DNA from: Flavobacteriaceae bacterium
GTDB lineage: Bacteria; Bacteroidota; Bacteroidia; Flavobacteriales; Flavobacteriaceae
DNA: 44,022 nucleotides
Assembly (NCBI GenBank): GCA_024762795.1
Contig: JANTGS010000014.1
Span: 1 to 44,022, forward strand
Reading direction: 5' to 3'
A program made the translations under genes and the position numbers. Positions within the stretch are counted from its first letter, which is position 1. Every line of letters starts with the position of its first letter. This document shows positions 36,902-44,022 of this stretch, piece by piece. Under the pieces are notes generated by a model that had not been told where the DNA came from, did no database searches, and saw only the letters and a program-made list of their open reading frames with translations.

Positions 36902-39652
36902 TTAGTGCATCCTGTGTCCTCCTCCTCTCCTTGGTCCGCCTTTTGGAGGATTAGGATTCTTATTGCCATTCAGGTTAAAGGTTAGACTCAACATATAATA
37001 ATTACCCAGTACCTCACGGTGGGTTTCTTCAAAATAGTTATCGGAACTGTTTCTGATAATACCAATATTCTTGTTCAAAATATCTAAGGCAGAGAGCATT
37101 AGCGTCAGGCTTTTCCTTTTGTTTAAAGCATAGGATAAAGAAGCATTCCAGATAGGTACAGACTGGTCTGTGTCGAAATTACTATCGGTGTAAATATCAT
37201 ATTTAAACTGGCTGTTTACATTAAACCGGTCGGTTACATTCCAGTCGGTCTTTATATAATAAGTTTGCTGCAGATAATCTCGGTCAGTATTTCTTCCTGT
37301 AGTAAAAGTGGTATAGTTCTTTTTCCAGTCGGCACCAATCATGGCATCAATCTTCTCTTTTTTATCGTTTTCCAGTGAAAATCCAAAGGTCCCGTCTTTA
37401 GAAACAGTTTCATTGATGCTATTATTGATTATCGACAGGTAATTGTTGTATCCAAGGTTTAATTTAAGATTATATCTCAAGCCCATTTTTTTCCAACGGT
37501 TACCAAAATTCGTTCTGAAACTAAAATTTTTACGGTCTCCCATATTTTCGTAGGTAGTGGTACGAACACCAAAACTATCAGTGAATTCTGAGTTTACAAT
37601 ACTGTTTTTAGTGTAAGAATAACTTAATCTTGAAAACAGACTAAATCCGGAAGAGAAGTTATGATTAATAAATAATAAACTGATATCATAAACATCTTCG
37701 GGTGTAAGGTCAGGATTACCTTTGGAAATGAAAAGCGGATTAAAATCATTCACAACGGGTGATAATTCATTAAGGGAGGGCAGGTTGATATCTCTACCCA
37801 TTCTTAAATAGGCAAATTTACCCCTTTCAGGCCTGTATCTGAACTTTATTGATGGTGTAAAATTTGAATATTGATTATGCCGATTGGCTACTTTATCAAT
37901 ACCAAAATCCTGTGACTGACTTAAGATCTCAGCACTTGCAGAAATTGTAAATATTTCTTTATCGTATTTATATTGAACACTACCGGTAAGATCAGTATTT
38001 CGATAATACTGAGAATAGATCAGCGGGTTTTGAATAATATCATTCTCATATTTTGACTGGTTGACATCATCATCTGTTGAAGTATGATAAACTTTACCTT
38101 TTATTTCTATTAAATGCTTATCAGTGATAGGTTCAGTATAAGCAAGGTCAAGGTCCATATTCATTTTATCCAGATCCTGTTTACGGCTGATATCGAGTTT
38201 TTGAATAATTTCCTGATCCGGATCGGCAATATTATATTTATTGATCTGATTATTATTATTTGTACTGCTGCTGTTTGAAGCGTTAAAGCTACCACTTGTT
38301 GTGATATGCCGTTTGCTCTCTTCATTAAATCTTTTTGTATAGTAGTAACTCACATTACCTGACCCCTTAGTGCTTGAATTATCTGTTGAGCCAATACTTT
38401 GCAGGTCCAGTTCCTGATCACCATTGTATTTATCGAGGGTATTGATGCTGTTTCCTTCATTTTTTGAACGTTTAGCATTTCCTCTTATAGAGAGTGAACT
38501 CAGTTTTTTGGAACGATCTCTGTAAGAGAAATTGGTTGCATGGCTGTTGGTAACGTTTTCACTTCTTCTTCTTATTTCTGATAAGATCTCTTTATCCCCA
38601 ATAAATTCAGTTCTTTTGGTAGAAATATCTCCCGTAGTATTTTTGGTGTAGTTATAGAAATAATCGGCATTTAATGTTTGTCTCTCTTTAAATTCGTATC
38701 CCAGATTTAAGCCACCAACACCTGTAGTTACAAAACCGGATGAAGGAGAGCTTGAACCACCTCCGAAGAAGGATCTTCCGCCACCGCCTCCGGTATTGAA
38801 TACAATGATTTCGGATATATCAGAACCTGTTGTGTTTACATTGTTAAATTTTCCAATAACTGAAGTTTGTAATTTTGAAGAGAACCGGTTGTAGTTTAAA
38901 CTGGTAAGATAACGGTCGTCTGTACCATAGCCACCCTGAAATTTACCAAAATCGTTTACTTTTTTATTGTCTTTAAGTTTCAGGTTGATTACCTTATTAC
39001 GTTCGGCATCATGCACTCCCGAAACTCTTGCCTTTTCGCTTTTTTCATCGATGACCTCAATATTTTTAATTGCATCGGCCGATAGGTTTTTTGTTGCAAT
39101 GGTGGGATCACCGCTAAAGAATTCTTTTCCGTCAACATAAACCTTTTTTACCTCTTCTCCCTGAGCTGTAACTTTTCCGGAAGCATCAACTTCAACACCG
39201 GGAAGTTTTTTAAGCAGGTCTTCTACCGAATCATCTGTACGTATTTTAAAAGCTTTTGTATTATAAGCAATGGTGTCTTTTTTAATAGTTACCGGTGTAA
39301 TGGCATTGATTACTACTTCATCCAGATGGTTAGCGGTTTCCAGTTTCAATACCCCCATATTTACCGGATCGCCATTAAAGTTGATCATTTTTTGATAGGT
39401 TTTATAACCAACCAGGTTGATTTGAAATATGTGTTTTCCATTGGAAACTTTTTTCAGATCAAACAGCCCGTTTTTATTGGTGCTTGTATAATCCACCAAA
39501 GTTGAATCTTTTTGATTGATTACAGCAACTGCGGCAAACTCAACAGGATTATTTTCATCATCGATCACTTTACCTTTGATCTGAGCTATATTTACTTTTG
39601 GAATCAATAAAACAAAAAACAGAATTATAATTAATTTTGAGTTTGCGTTCAT
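36902..39652 (-). CDS. Outer-membrane beta-barrel protein with carboxypeptidase-regulatory domain (TonB-receptor-like)
   Basis: A 916-aa outer-membrane protein. A signal peptide (about 1-25) precedes a carboxypeptidase-D-like regulatory domain (about 26-110; KGKVIDDENNPVEFAAV), then a plug-like segment (about 135-230; LLKKLPGVEVDASGKV, VYVDGKEFF), and a long barrel to the C terminus. This is the common Bacteroidota OMP_b-brl_3 type, related to TonB-dependent receptors; no SusD partner is nearby, so glycan import via SusCD is unlikely. The C-terminal tail is rich in Gly, Pro, Arg and His (RRGGGHRMH). The start is ATG 39652, just before the signal peptide, not the in-frame codon 57 bases upstream. 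Confidence 0.88.
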   Translation of the reverse strand: MNANSKLIIILFFVLLIPKVNIAQIKGKVIDDENNPVEFAAVAVINQKDSTLVDYTSTNKNGLFDLKKVSNGKHIFQINLVGYKTYQKMINFNGDPVNMGVLKLETANHLDEVVINAITPVTIKKDTIAYNTKAFKIRTDDSVEDLLKKLPGVEVDASGKVTAQGEEVKKVYVDGKEFFSGDPTIATKNLSADAIKNIEVIDEKSEKARVSGVHDAERNKVINLKLKDNKKVNDFGKFQGGYGTDDRYLTSLNYNRFSSKLQTSVIGKFNNVNTTGSDISEIIVFNTGGGGGRSFFGGGSSSPSSGFVTTGVGGLNLGYEFKERQTLNADYFYNYTKNTTGDISTKRTEFIGDKEILSEIRRRSENVTNSHATNFSYRDRSKKLSSLSIRGNAKRSKNEGNSINTLDKYNGDQELDLQSIGSTDNSSTKGSGNVSYYYTKRFNEESKRHITTSGSFNASNSSSTNNNNQINKYNIADPDQEIIQKLDISRKQDLDKMNMDLDLAYTEPITDKHLIEIKGKVYHTSTDDDVNQSKYENDIIQNPLIYSQYYRNTDLTGSVQYKYDKEIFTISASAEILSQSQDFGIDKVANRHNQYSNFTPSIKFRYRPERGKFAYLRMGRDINLPSLNELSPVVNDFNPLFISKGNPDLTPEDVYDISLLFINHNFSSGFSLFSRLSYSYTKNSIVNSEFTDSFGVRTTTYENMGDRKNFSFRTNFGNRWKKMGLRYNLKLNLGYNNYLSIINNSINETVSKDGTFGFSLENDKKEKIDAMIGADWKKNYTTFTTGRNTDRDYLQQTYYIKTDWNVTDRFNVNSQFKYDIYTDSNFDTDQSVPIWNASLSYALNKRKSLTLMLSALDILNKNIGIIRNSSDNYFEETHREVLGNYYMLSLTFNLNGNKNPNPPKGGPRRGGGHRMH

Positions 39653-39973
39653 AAGGGTTATTATTTGATAAATTTTATGTGTTAAATAGTCTATAATTAG
39701 ACTTTGCAAAAGTCATATAGTTTAATCAAATAAATCTTAAATTAATGTTAAAATTTATAAAGAGATTTGATAGATATAAATGGAGTTAAAATACTGAAAA
39801 ACAAATAGATGTAAAAATATAATAGATAAGTTAATATGTCGAAAAAGCTGATAAATATCAGCTTGGCCATAAAAAAGATAATTATCGATAATCAATAAAA
39901 ATTTTATTGGGTTAGATTGAAAAAAAAACCGGACAAAATTTGTCCGGTTTTAATAAGAAATTCTGTTAATATC
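39653..39973. other. Intergenic region with three palindromes and a terminator
   Basis: About 320 bases without a gene. It holds the upstream region of the outer-membrane barrel (dyad GACTTTGCAAAAGTC at 39700-39714 overlapping an imperfect minus-strand -7 box, GACTTTTG), a perfect 9-bp dyad AAGCTGATA/TATCAGCTT (39845-39853, 39856-39864), the palindrome GATAATTATC (39877-39886), and the terminator at 39925-39951. Confidence 0.6.
39925..39951. terminator. Strong bidirectional intrinsic terminator downstream of tlpA-like gene
   Basis: AAAACCGGACAAA (39925-39937) and TTTGTCCGGTTTT (39939-39951) form a 13-bp perfect dyad with A/T tracts on both sides. It terminates the minus-strand thioredoxin-like gene, whose stop is about 22 bases earlier. 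Confidence 0.85.
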
Positions 39974-41350
39974 TTATATTTTCAGTTCATCGAATAAATC
40001 GGTCAGTTTTTTATCAGAAGGTCTTGGTGCAGAATATTTAACAATTTTTCCTTCAGGATCGATTAAAATAAAATGAGGAATTCCTCTGATCATGTAATCC
40101 TGAACAAATTTTGATTTCCAGTCGTTATCAGCAAAAAGCTGAACACCACCCATTCCCTTTTCTTCGATCATTTTTTTCCATTTGTCATGATCTTTAGCCT
40201 TATCGATAGAAATACTTAAAAAAGTTATGTTTTTGCCCTCGTATTTTTTATCGAGTTCAATCAGATATGGAATCTCATATTTGCAAGGGCCACACCAGGT
40301 TGCCCACACATCAATATAAACATATTTTCCTTTCAGATCGTCTAAGGAAGTTTTTCCACCTTTATAATTTTCATAATCAACAAATTTTGGTGATTGTTTA
40401 CCCGGGGAAACAGTTTTAAGTTTGTTATATGTATTTGTAAGTTTTGTCTTTAGTTCTTCATCCTTACAAGCTTTCATAAATTCATTATAAAAGGCTTCCA
40501 TATCATTGGAATAAGTAATTTCTCCTGAAACCTTGGTTAGAAGATCATTTTTGATGTATTCACTTGGAATGTCTCCAGCAAATTTTATAAAGTTTACACT
40601 TTCATCTGAAGAATCCTTTTGGGCCTGCTTTTCAGCTAGATCTCTATAGTGAAACATAACCAGATTCCTGTAGCTTTTTAAGTTTTTATAATCAGATTCA
40701 TTGTTGTAGTCTACCGATTTCAATTCATCCAAAAAGGTTTCACTTACTTTAAAATCGGGTTGCTTAGCATAATAAGAATGGTAAGACTCATATCTGGTAA
40801 TATCGTATAAATACTGATAATTGAGTTCTTTTTCTTCGTTGTTTTTAAAGTTGGCAGGAATACCCTTTGAAGAAGATAAAAGAGCAAGAAGATCAGTTTT
40901 TAGTTTTTTGGTTTTTTCTTTATATGCAGCCTCATCCAGTAAATAACTGTCAGGGCCTGTGCCCAGCATTTCACGAACCTTATTACCCTTAGTCAACTGA
41001 TATTTGCTGATCTCACTACCTTTTCCTTCATATTTTAATGAATTAACAAAATCATTGGCATCATAGGTGATTTTAAGGTCATCACCCGGTTTTAGATAAA
41101 AGCGATTATAATTTTCTCCATCATAGAATATGTACAGTCCTTCTATAACATTTTTTAAAGTATCTCTAAAAATACCATCTTTTTCTATGGTTACGGTTTT
41201 ATTTACTTTTTGCTCACTATTGCTGATAGATAATTCTTTAGATTCAGAATTGGTAATTTTGCCGGAAACTAATGCGTAATCAACCGGTGGTGTTTCATTT
41301 TTGCAAGAGAATAGTGCTATTGCAATAAAAAACAGAAATAAATTTTTCAT
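39974..41350 (-). CDS. TlpA-like thioredoxin-fold lipoprotein with N-terminal DUF4369 domain
   Basis: A 458-aa envelope protein. The lipoprotein signal ends in FSC (Cys16). An N-terminal beta domain of DUF4369 type (about 25-115), a helical middle (about 120-310) and a C-terminal AhpC/TSA-thioredoxin domain (about 320-458) follow. The redox motif WCGPC is at 352-356 and the cis-Pro segment RGIPHFILID is present. It is a likely thiol-disulfide oxidoreductase on the periplasmic side. A full TATATTTG -7 element lies upstream on its strand (41437-41430), giving a leader of about 70 nt. Confidence 0.9.
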   Translation of the reverse strand: MKNLFLFFIAIALFSCKNETPPVDYALVSGKITNSESKELSISNSEQKVNKTVTIEKDGIFRDTLKNVIEGLYIFYDGENYNRFYLKPGDDLKITYDANDFVNSLKYEGKGSEISKYQLTKGNKVREMLGTGPDSYLLDEAAYKEKTKKLKTDLLALLSSSKGIPANFKNNEEKELNYQYLYDITRYESYHSYYAKQPDFKVSETFLDELKSVDYNNESDYKNLKSYRNLVMFHYRDLAEKQAQKDSSDESVNFIKFAGDIPSEYIKNDLLTKVSGEITYSNDMEAFYNEFMKACKDEELKTKLTNTYNKLKTVSPGKQSPKFVDYENYKGGKTSLDDLKGKYVYIDVWATWCGPCKYEIPYLIELDKKYEGKNITFLSISIDKAKDHDKWKKMIEEKGMGGVQLFADNDWKSKFVQDYMIRGIPHFILIDPEGKIVKYSAPRPSDKKLTDLFDELKI

Positions 41351-41429
41351 AAAGGTTATATTATTAATTATTAAATAGTTATATCCTGTTTGTGCAGGGT
41401 GTTTAGAAGATAAAATCTTAAAAACCCAG

Positions 41430-41437
41430 CAAATATA
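41430..41437 (-). promoter_or_regulatory. -7 element of the tlpA-like gene
   Basis: On the minus strand this reads TATATTTG, a full TAnnTTTG match, about 80 bases before the ATG. No -33 TTG is visible. The rest of the intergenic region (41351-41665) is AT-rich with no gene. Confidence 0.5.
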
Positions 41438-41573
41438 ACGATTATCAGTTTAAGGTCCTGTCTTTTCTAAGAATTTAAATTGCATTTTAAATTTTGTATA
41501 AGCGTATATTGATTAGACCATAATTATTTTCAAAGAAACAGAAGTTATTTTGAAAAGGGATGTCCCTATCCAA

Positions 41574-41605
41574 TTGTTACGATCATAAAAAATACGGAAT
41601 ATTTG
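41574..41605 (+). promoter_or_regulatory. Possible promoter of the DUF4412 gene
   Basis: TTG (41574-41576), 21-base spacer, AATATTTG (41598-41605), one mismatch to the -7 consensus. Predicted leader is about 55 nt. Confidence 0.45.
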
Positions 41606-41665
41606 ATGTTTATTTCTCTTATTTTTATTAAATTAGGTCTTTTACAACCCCCTAAATAAACTATC

Positions 41666-42583
41666 ATGAAACGTATAAAAACAATTCTGTTATTTTTTGT
41701 GTTTAGTCTGTCTTTTTCGCCAAATTCAAATGCTCAGATTTTAAAAAAACTTAAAAAAAGAGTTCAAAAGGCAGTAGAAGAAAGTGTGATTGATAAAGCT
41801 TCAGAAAAGGCTTCTCAGGAAACGGATAAAGCTATGGATAGCTTACTTGATATTAACCCGGATTATAAACCAACGGCTCAGGAAAAATTACAAAAAATGT
41901 ATTCGGGAAATAATGTGAATATTCCGATTGAAACAATATATAAGTTTAACACCAGTATTACTTATAGAATGGAAACTGTTGCCGACAATAAACCTGTATC
42001 AATAGATTATATAATGCTATTTTCTAAGAACAATGATTATATGGCTACCAGAATGCAAAATATTAATTCAGAAGAATTGAAAGGACAAAAAGGGACTCTA
42101 CAGATGACAACGATTCTGGATGATAAAAATCAAGCAATGATTATGTTGATGGAAGAACAGAAAATAGCACAGGTTCTTTCTATGGAAAAAATTAAAGATG
42201 TTGCAGTAAATGAGGTTGAGGAAGAAAGCGATATAAAAACACGTAAACCTGATATTAAGAAGACCGGAAGAAGTAAGAAAATATTAGGTTATAATTGTGA
42301 TGAATTTGAAACTATTTCAGATGATGGGAAGGTTAATTTTTGGATTACAAATGAGCTTTCTGTTTATCACAAAAATATGTTTTCAAAGTTAAATAAATCT
42401 CTCGGAGGAGACCAATTCAATAATTTTCCGGATGCTGCAAAGGGTTTAATGATGGAAATGCATTTTGAAGGGAATGGTGGAGAAAAAACTAATATGAAAG
42501 TTGTTAGCATCAATAAAAAATCTTCTGAAATTAGTACTGCCGGTTATCAGTTTATGAACTTGAGCAGGTTTATGAGAAATTGA
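41666..42583 (+). CDS. Exported DUF4412-like protein
   Basis: A 305-aa protein with a signal peptide (about 1-23, ending NSNAQ). A charged helical stretch follows (about 27-60; ILKKLKKRVQKAVEE). The DUF4412-like beta domain (about 85-300) contains KKILGYNCDEFE, where the Y-x-C-x-E-(F/Y) pattern is the family hallmark, and FWITNEL. Methionine is unusually frequent, and Cys occurs once in the mature part. The function is unknown; these are periplasmic or outer-membrane-associated proteins. Confidence 0.82.
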   Translation: MKRIKTILLFFVFSLSFSPNSNAQILKKLKKRVQKAVEESVIDKASEKASQETDKAMDSLLDINPDYKPTAQEKLQKMYSGNNVNIPIETIYKFNTSITYRMETVADNKPVSIDYIMLFSKNNDYMATRMQNINSEELKGQKGTLQMTTILDDKNQAMIMLMEEQKIAQVLSMEKIKDVAVNEVEEESDIKTRKPDIKKTGRSKKILGYNCDEFETISDDGKVNFWITNELSVYHKNMFSKLNKSLGGDQFNNFPDAAKGLMMEMHFEGNGGEKTNMKVVSINKKSSEISTAGYQFMNLSRFMRN

Positions 42584-42692
42584 TTTTTTACTCTATTTAT
42601 ATTAGCTTTATTGAGTGCTTTAGTGTTTCCTTTTTTTAAATAGATCTCACAGTTCAGGAATTTCTTCTTCTTATTATTATTATTTATTACTA
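42584..42692. other. Intergenic, low-complexity
   Basis: AT-rich with a short simple repeat of TTC and TTA units at 42661-42689 directly beside the inverted-repeat element. No gene seen. Confidence 0.6.
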
Positions 42693-42830
42693 TTGTCCGA
42701 TAAACTTTAATATGTAAATCACAGACAATCAATTTATTCGATTAAAAAAGTAAGCTAAAGTTTCTCAAAAGTCCTACTACCCCTTTAATTGCACATGCTT
42801 TAAGACTTGTTTCATGGTTTTATCGGACAA
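42693..42830. mobile_element. 138-bp MITE-like element or insertion-sequence remnant
   Basis: Bounded by perfect 12-bp terminal inverted repeats: TTGTCCGATAAA at 42693-42704 and TTTATCGGACAA at 42819-42830 (the match resumes with C after one extra A). The interior has no open frame of useful length. This is the shape of a non-autonomous element or an internally deleted insertion sequence; the terminal sequence resembles DDE-transposase IS ends in Bacteroidota, but I cannot name the family. No clear target-site duplication is visible because both flanks are TTA/AAT-rich. Confidence 0.65.
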
Positions 42831-43057
42831 CAATAATAATTTATACTCTTTTTTCAAGGTTGTTATAAATCTTGGATGAGAATAATGGATTTTTTAAAAG
42901 GCCACCTCTGTTTTTTATACTTGCTTTAAAATAATAATCTATACATTCCTCACTTTACTTCAGGAGAGTAAATGTCTTAATTCAGGTCTTTATGTATCAT
43001 TGAGAACCAAAGCTGTTTTTTTAATTTAAAATGATTCTAAATAAGAACAGCTTTTAT
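42831..43057. other. Intergenic between the element and the DUF59 gene
   Basis: No gene seen. It contains a 9-bp dyad AAAGCTGTT/AACAGCTTT (43009-43017, 43046-43054) that ends three bases before the -7 element of the DUF59 gene. It could be an operator or the terminator of an upstream transcript. Confidence 0.5.
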
Positions 43058-43065
43058 TATCTTTG
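43058..43065 (+). promoter_or_regulatory. -7 element of the DUF59/six-Cys genes
   Basis: TATCTTTG matches TAnnTTTG and lies 25 bases before the ATG at 43091. The upstream dyad at 43009-43054 occupies the -33 region, where no TTG is found. Confidence 0.55.
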
Positions 43066-43090
43066 TTATAATTTTTAAAAAGAACTGATA

Positions 43091-43384
43091 ATGATAACAA
43101 AAAATGACATATTAAATGCAATCTCCGGGGTAGAACATCCGGCTATTGCGAATACACTGGTAAATCTGGGAATAGTAAGAGAGGTTGAATTTAAAGATAA
43201 TCTGGCTACGGTAATATTTGCTTTTCCTTTTCCGAATATTCCTATTGCAAATCAGTTGATCTATTCTATCTATGAACCTATTCAAAAACTTGGGGTGGAC
43301 TTTGATTATGCAACTGACGATATGACCCAAAAAGAAAAAGCAAAATTTATGCAATTAGAAGCAGAAGGATGGAAAGGTATGTAA
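43091..43384 (+). CDS. DUF59 / MIP18 family protein (iron-sulfur cluster related)
   Basis: A 97-aa single-domain protein. The fold pattern of DUF59 is clear: helix ITKNDILNAISGVEHPAIANTLVNLG, strands VREVEFKDNLATVIFAF, and helix NIPIANQLIYSIYEPIQKLG. Relatives (SufT, MIP18, the N-terminal domain of some Mrp proteins) help iron-sulfur cluster assembly or transfer. No cysteine is present, so it cannot hold a cluster by Cys ligation itself. The six-cysteine protein gene follows 29 bases later, probably in one transcript. Confidence 0.85.
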   Translation: MITKNDILNAISGVEHPAIANTLVNLGIVREVEFKDNLATVIFAFPFPNIPIANQLIYSIYEPIQKLGVDFDYATDDMTQKEKAKFMQLEAEGWKGM

Positions 43385-43413
43385 ACAGGAGTTAATTTTA
43401 AAAACAATAAGTT

Positions 43414-43647
43414 ATGAAAGGAAGAAATTCAAACAGAGGGCATGGCAGAGGTTTCGGTAATGGAAATGGTTATAGATCCGGCGAAGGAGGTCGTGGCAGG
43501 AATAGTGGTAGAGGATCCGGTCCGGGAGGTTATTGTGTTTGTGCAAAATGCGGAGAGAAAATCCCGCATGAGCGAGGTGTCAGGTGTACTTCATTAAAAT
43601 GTCCGTCATGTGGAAATACAATGGTGAATGAAAGCCTGCTCGAGTGA
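43414..43647 (+). CDS. RG-rich small protein with six-cysteine zinc-ribbon/rubredoxin-like domain
   Basis: A 77-aa protein. Residues 1-39 are almost only G, R, N and S (RGG-like, disordered and basic). Residues 40-77 hold C41-x-C43-x2-C46-x11-C58-x4-C63-x2-C66, with the flanking words KIPHERG and CPSCGNTM. The layout resembles small zinc-ribbon or iron-sulfur proteins found in anaerobic bacteria and archaea near Mrp/NifX/DUF59 genes. Zn or Fe binding is likely; the RG tail could bind nucleic acid. Co-location with the DUF59 gene supports an iron-sulfur or metal-handling role. Confidence 0.75.
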   Translation: MKGRNSNRGHGRGFGNGNGYRSGEGGRGRNSGRGSGPGGYCVCAKCGEKIPHERGVRCTSLKCPSCGNTMVNESLLE

Positions 43648-43777
43648 TAAAAAACATAATGCCGAAAATAAAACAGTTTTGTTAATTGGTGCCACTGATG
43701 GTATTGAAAAAGAAATGGTATTTGGGTTGGCAGGGAAAGGTAAAAATTTGATAATTCACGGCAGAGTTTTTGGTTGA
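43646..43777 (+). pseudogene. Decayed short-chain dehydrogenase/reductase fragment
   Basis: The frame 43670-43774 reads KTVLLIGATDGIEKE... followed by ...GLAGKGKNLIIHGR, then a stop at 43775. This is the N-terminal NAD(P)-binding segment of an SDR (normally KTVLITGATDGIGKE). The glycine motif TGxxxGIG is damaged (T to I, G to E), no ATG lies in frame ahead of it, and the remaining roughly 200 residues are absent. It begins inside the last codons of the six-Cys gene. It is a relic, not a functional enzyme. Confidence 0.7.
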
Positions 43778-44022
43778 GAGGAATAGTAAGGGATGGAATA
43801 ATTAAGAGAGCAAATAAAGAGAATATTATTTATTAATCGTATTACGATGAATATCCAGAAGATCGGATATTTTTCGGTTACTTGTTCCATGAATCCTTAG
43901 TTGAATATAATATTAATTTTATATTGTTTAATATCAGTAAATTAAGTCTTTTTTTAATTTACGAAAAGTCAGTAGTAAGTTCAATCAATCGATTTAAAAA
44001 TTGTATCACATTTTAAACTTAA
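43778..44022. other. AT-rich end of the window without a recognised gene
   Basis: No convincing reading frame on either strand. Some of it may be further degraded remains of the dehydrogenase gene, but I could not align any segment with confidence. Confidence 0.5.

Noticed and set aside
36817-36969. Longer cupin protein starting at 36969
   Set aside because: The extension runs into the 3' end of the barrel gene on the same strand in another frame, and the added residues are basic and not cupin-like.
39653-39709. Barrel protein start at 39709
   Set aside because: It would bury the signal peptide 19 residues inside the protein and overlap the possible promoter dyad.
42547-42732. 61-aa minus-strand frame over the inverted-repeat element
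   Set aside because: Its composition is low-complexity (NNNNKKKK), it crosses the element end and lacks any family resemblance or promoter.

Overview
The window looks like chromosome from a member of Flavobacteriaceae (phylum Bacteroidota). The evidence is an AT-rich sequence, Rho with a long disordered insert, Bacteroidota-only families (DUF4293, DUF1599, DUF1684, DUF4412, DUF5723-like, TlpA/DUF4369, carboxypeptidase-regulatory-domain outer-membrane barrels), promoters of the TTG-N20-TAnnTTTG type, and little Shine-Dalgarno sequence before starts. I cannot name the genus from sequence alone.

Layout. 1-2250: initiator tRNA and rho on the minus strand, divergent from a DUF4293 membrane protein. 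2684-3755: about 1.07 kb with no gene, holding the most unusual feature here: four copies of a structured repeat behind a consensus promoter. 3756-6777: a small exported protein with its own promoter, then a LuxR-type response regulator and a TPR histidine kinase. 6832-9915: a YfcE-like phosphodiesterase divergent from truA, then an ABC exporter. 9912-12797 (minus): LOG-family protein, folP, lipoprotein and the c-di-AMP synthase cdaA, closely packed. 12939-16539: duplicated DUF1599 protein, DoxX-like membrane protein, DUF1684 protein, MFS exporter. 16540-28056 (minus): methyltransferase, DASS carboxylate transporter and CocE/NonD lipoprotein hydrolase (translationally coupled), MscS channel, the fused acyl-CoA mutase icmF, and TrkH/TrkA potassium uptake. 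28136-33477: radC and envelope-polysaccharide genes (deacetylase-like, FemAB/GNAT-like, flippase, glycosyltransferase). 33519-42583: YjjG nucleotidase and mostly exported or outer-membrane proteins of poorly known role. 42584-44022: looser, accessory-looking DNA with a 138-bp inverted-repeat element, a DUF59 protein, an RG-rich six-cysteine protein and a decayed short-chain dehydrogenase.

How the genes fit together. Several products meet in potassium, osmotic and envelope homeostasis: CdaA makes c-di-AMP, TrkAH imports potassium, and MscS relieves turgor. The CocE-like lipoprotein plus DASS transporter could be a release-and-import pair for a carboxylate. The best candidate for something undescribed is the array at 2856-3408. 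Each unit has a leading hairpin whose sequence varies while pairing is kept, then a GGGG-purine tract and a closing stem of about 9-11 bp. Three of the four units also keep a three-way-junction-like core (GAAA/TTTC hairpin, TAACG linker, variable hairpin). A compensatory A-T to T-A change in the closing stem argues for selection on RNA (or single-stranded DNA) structure.
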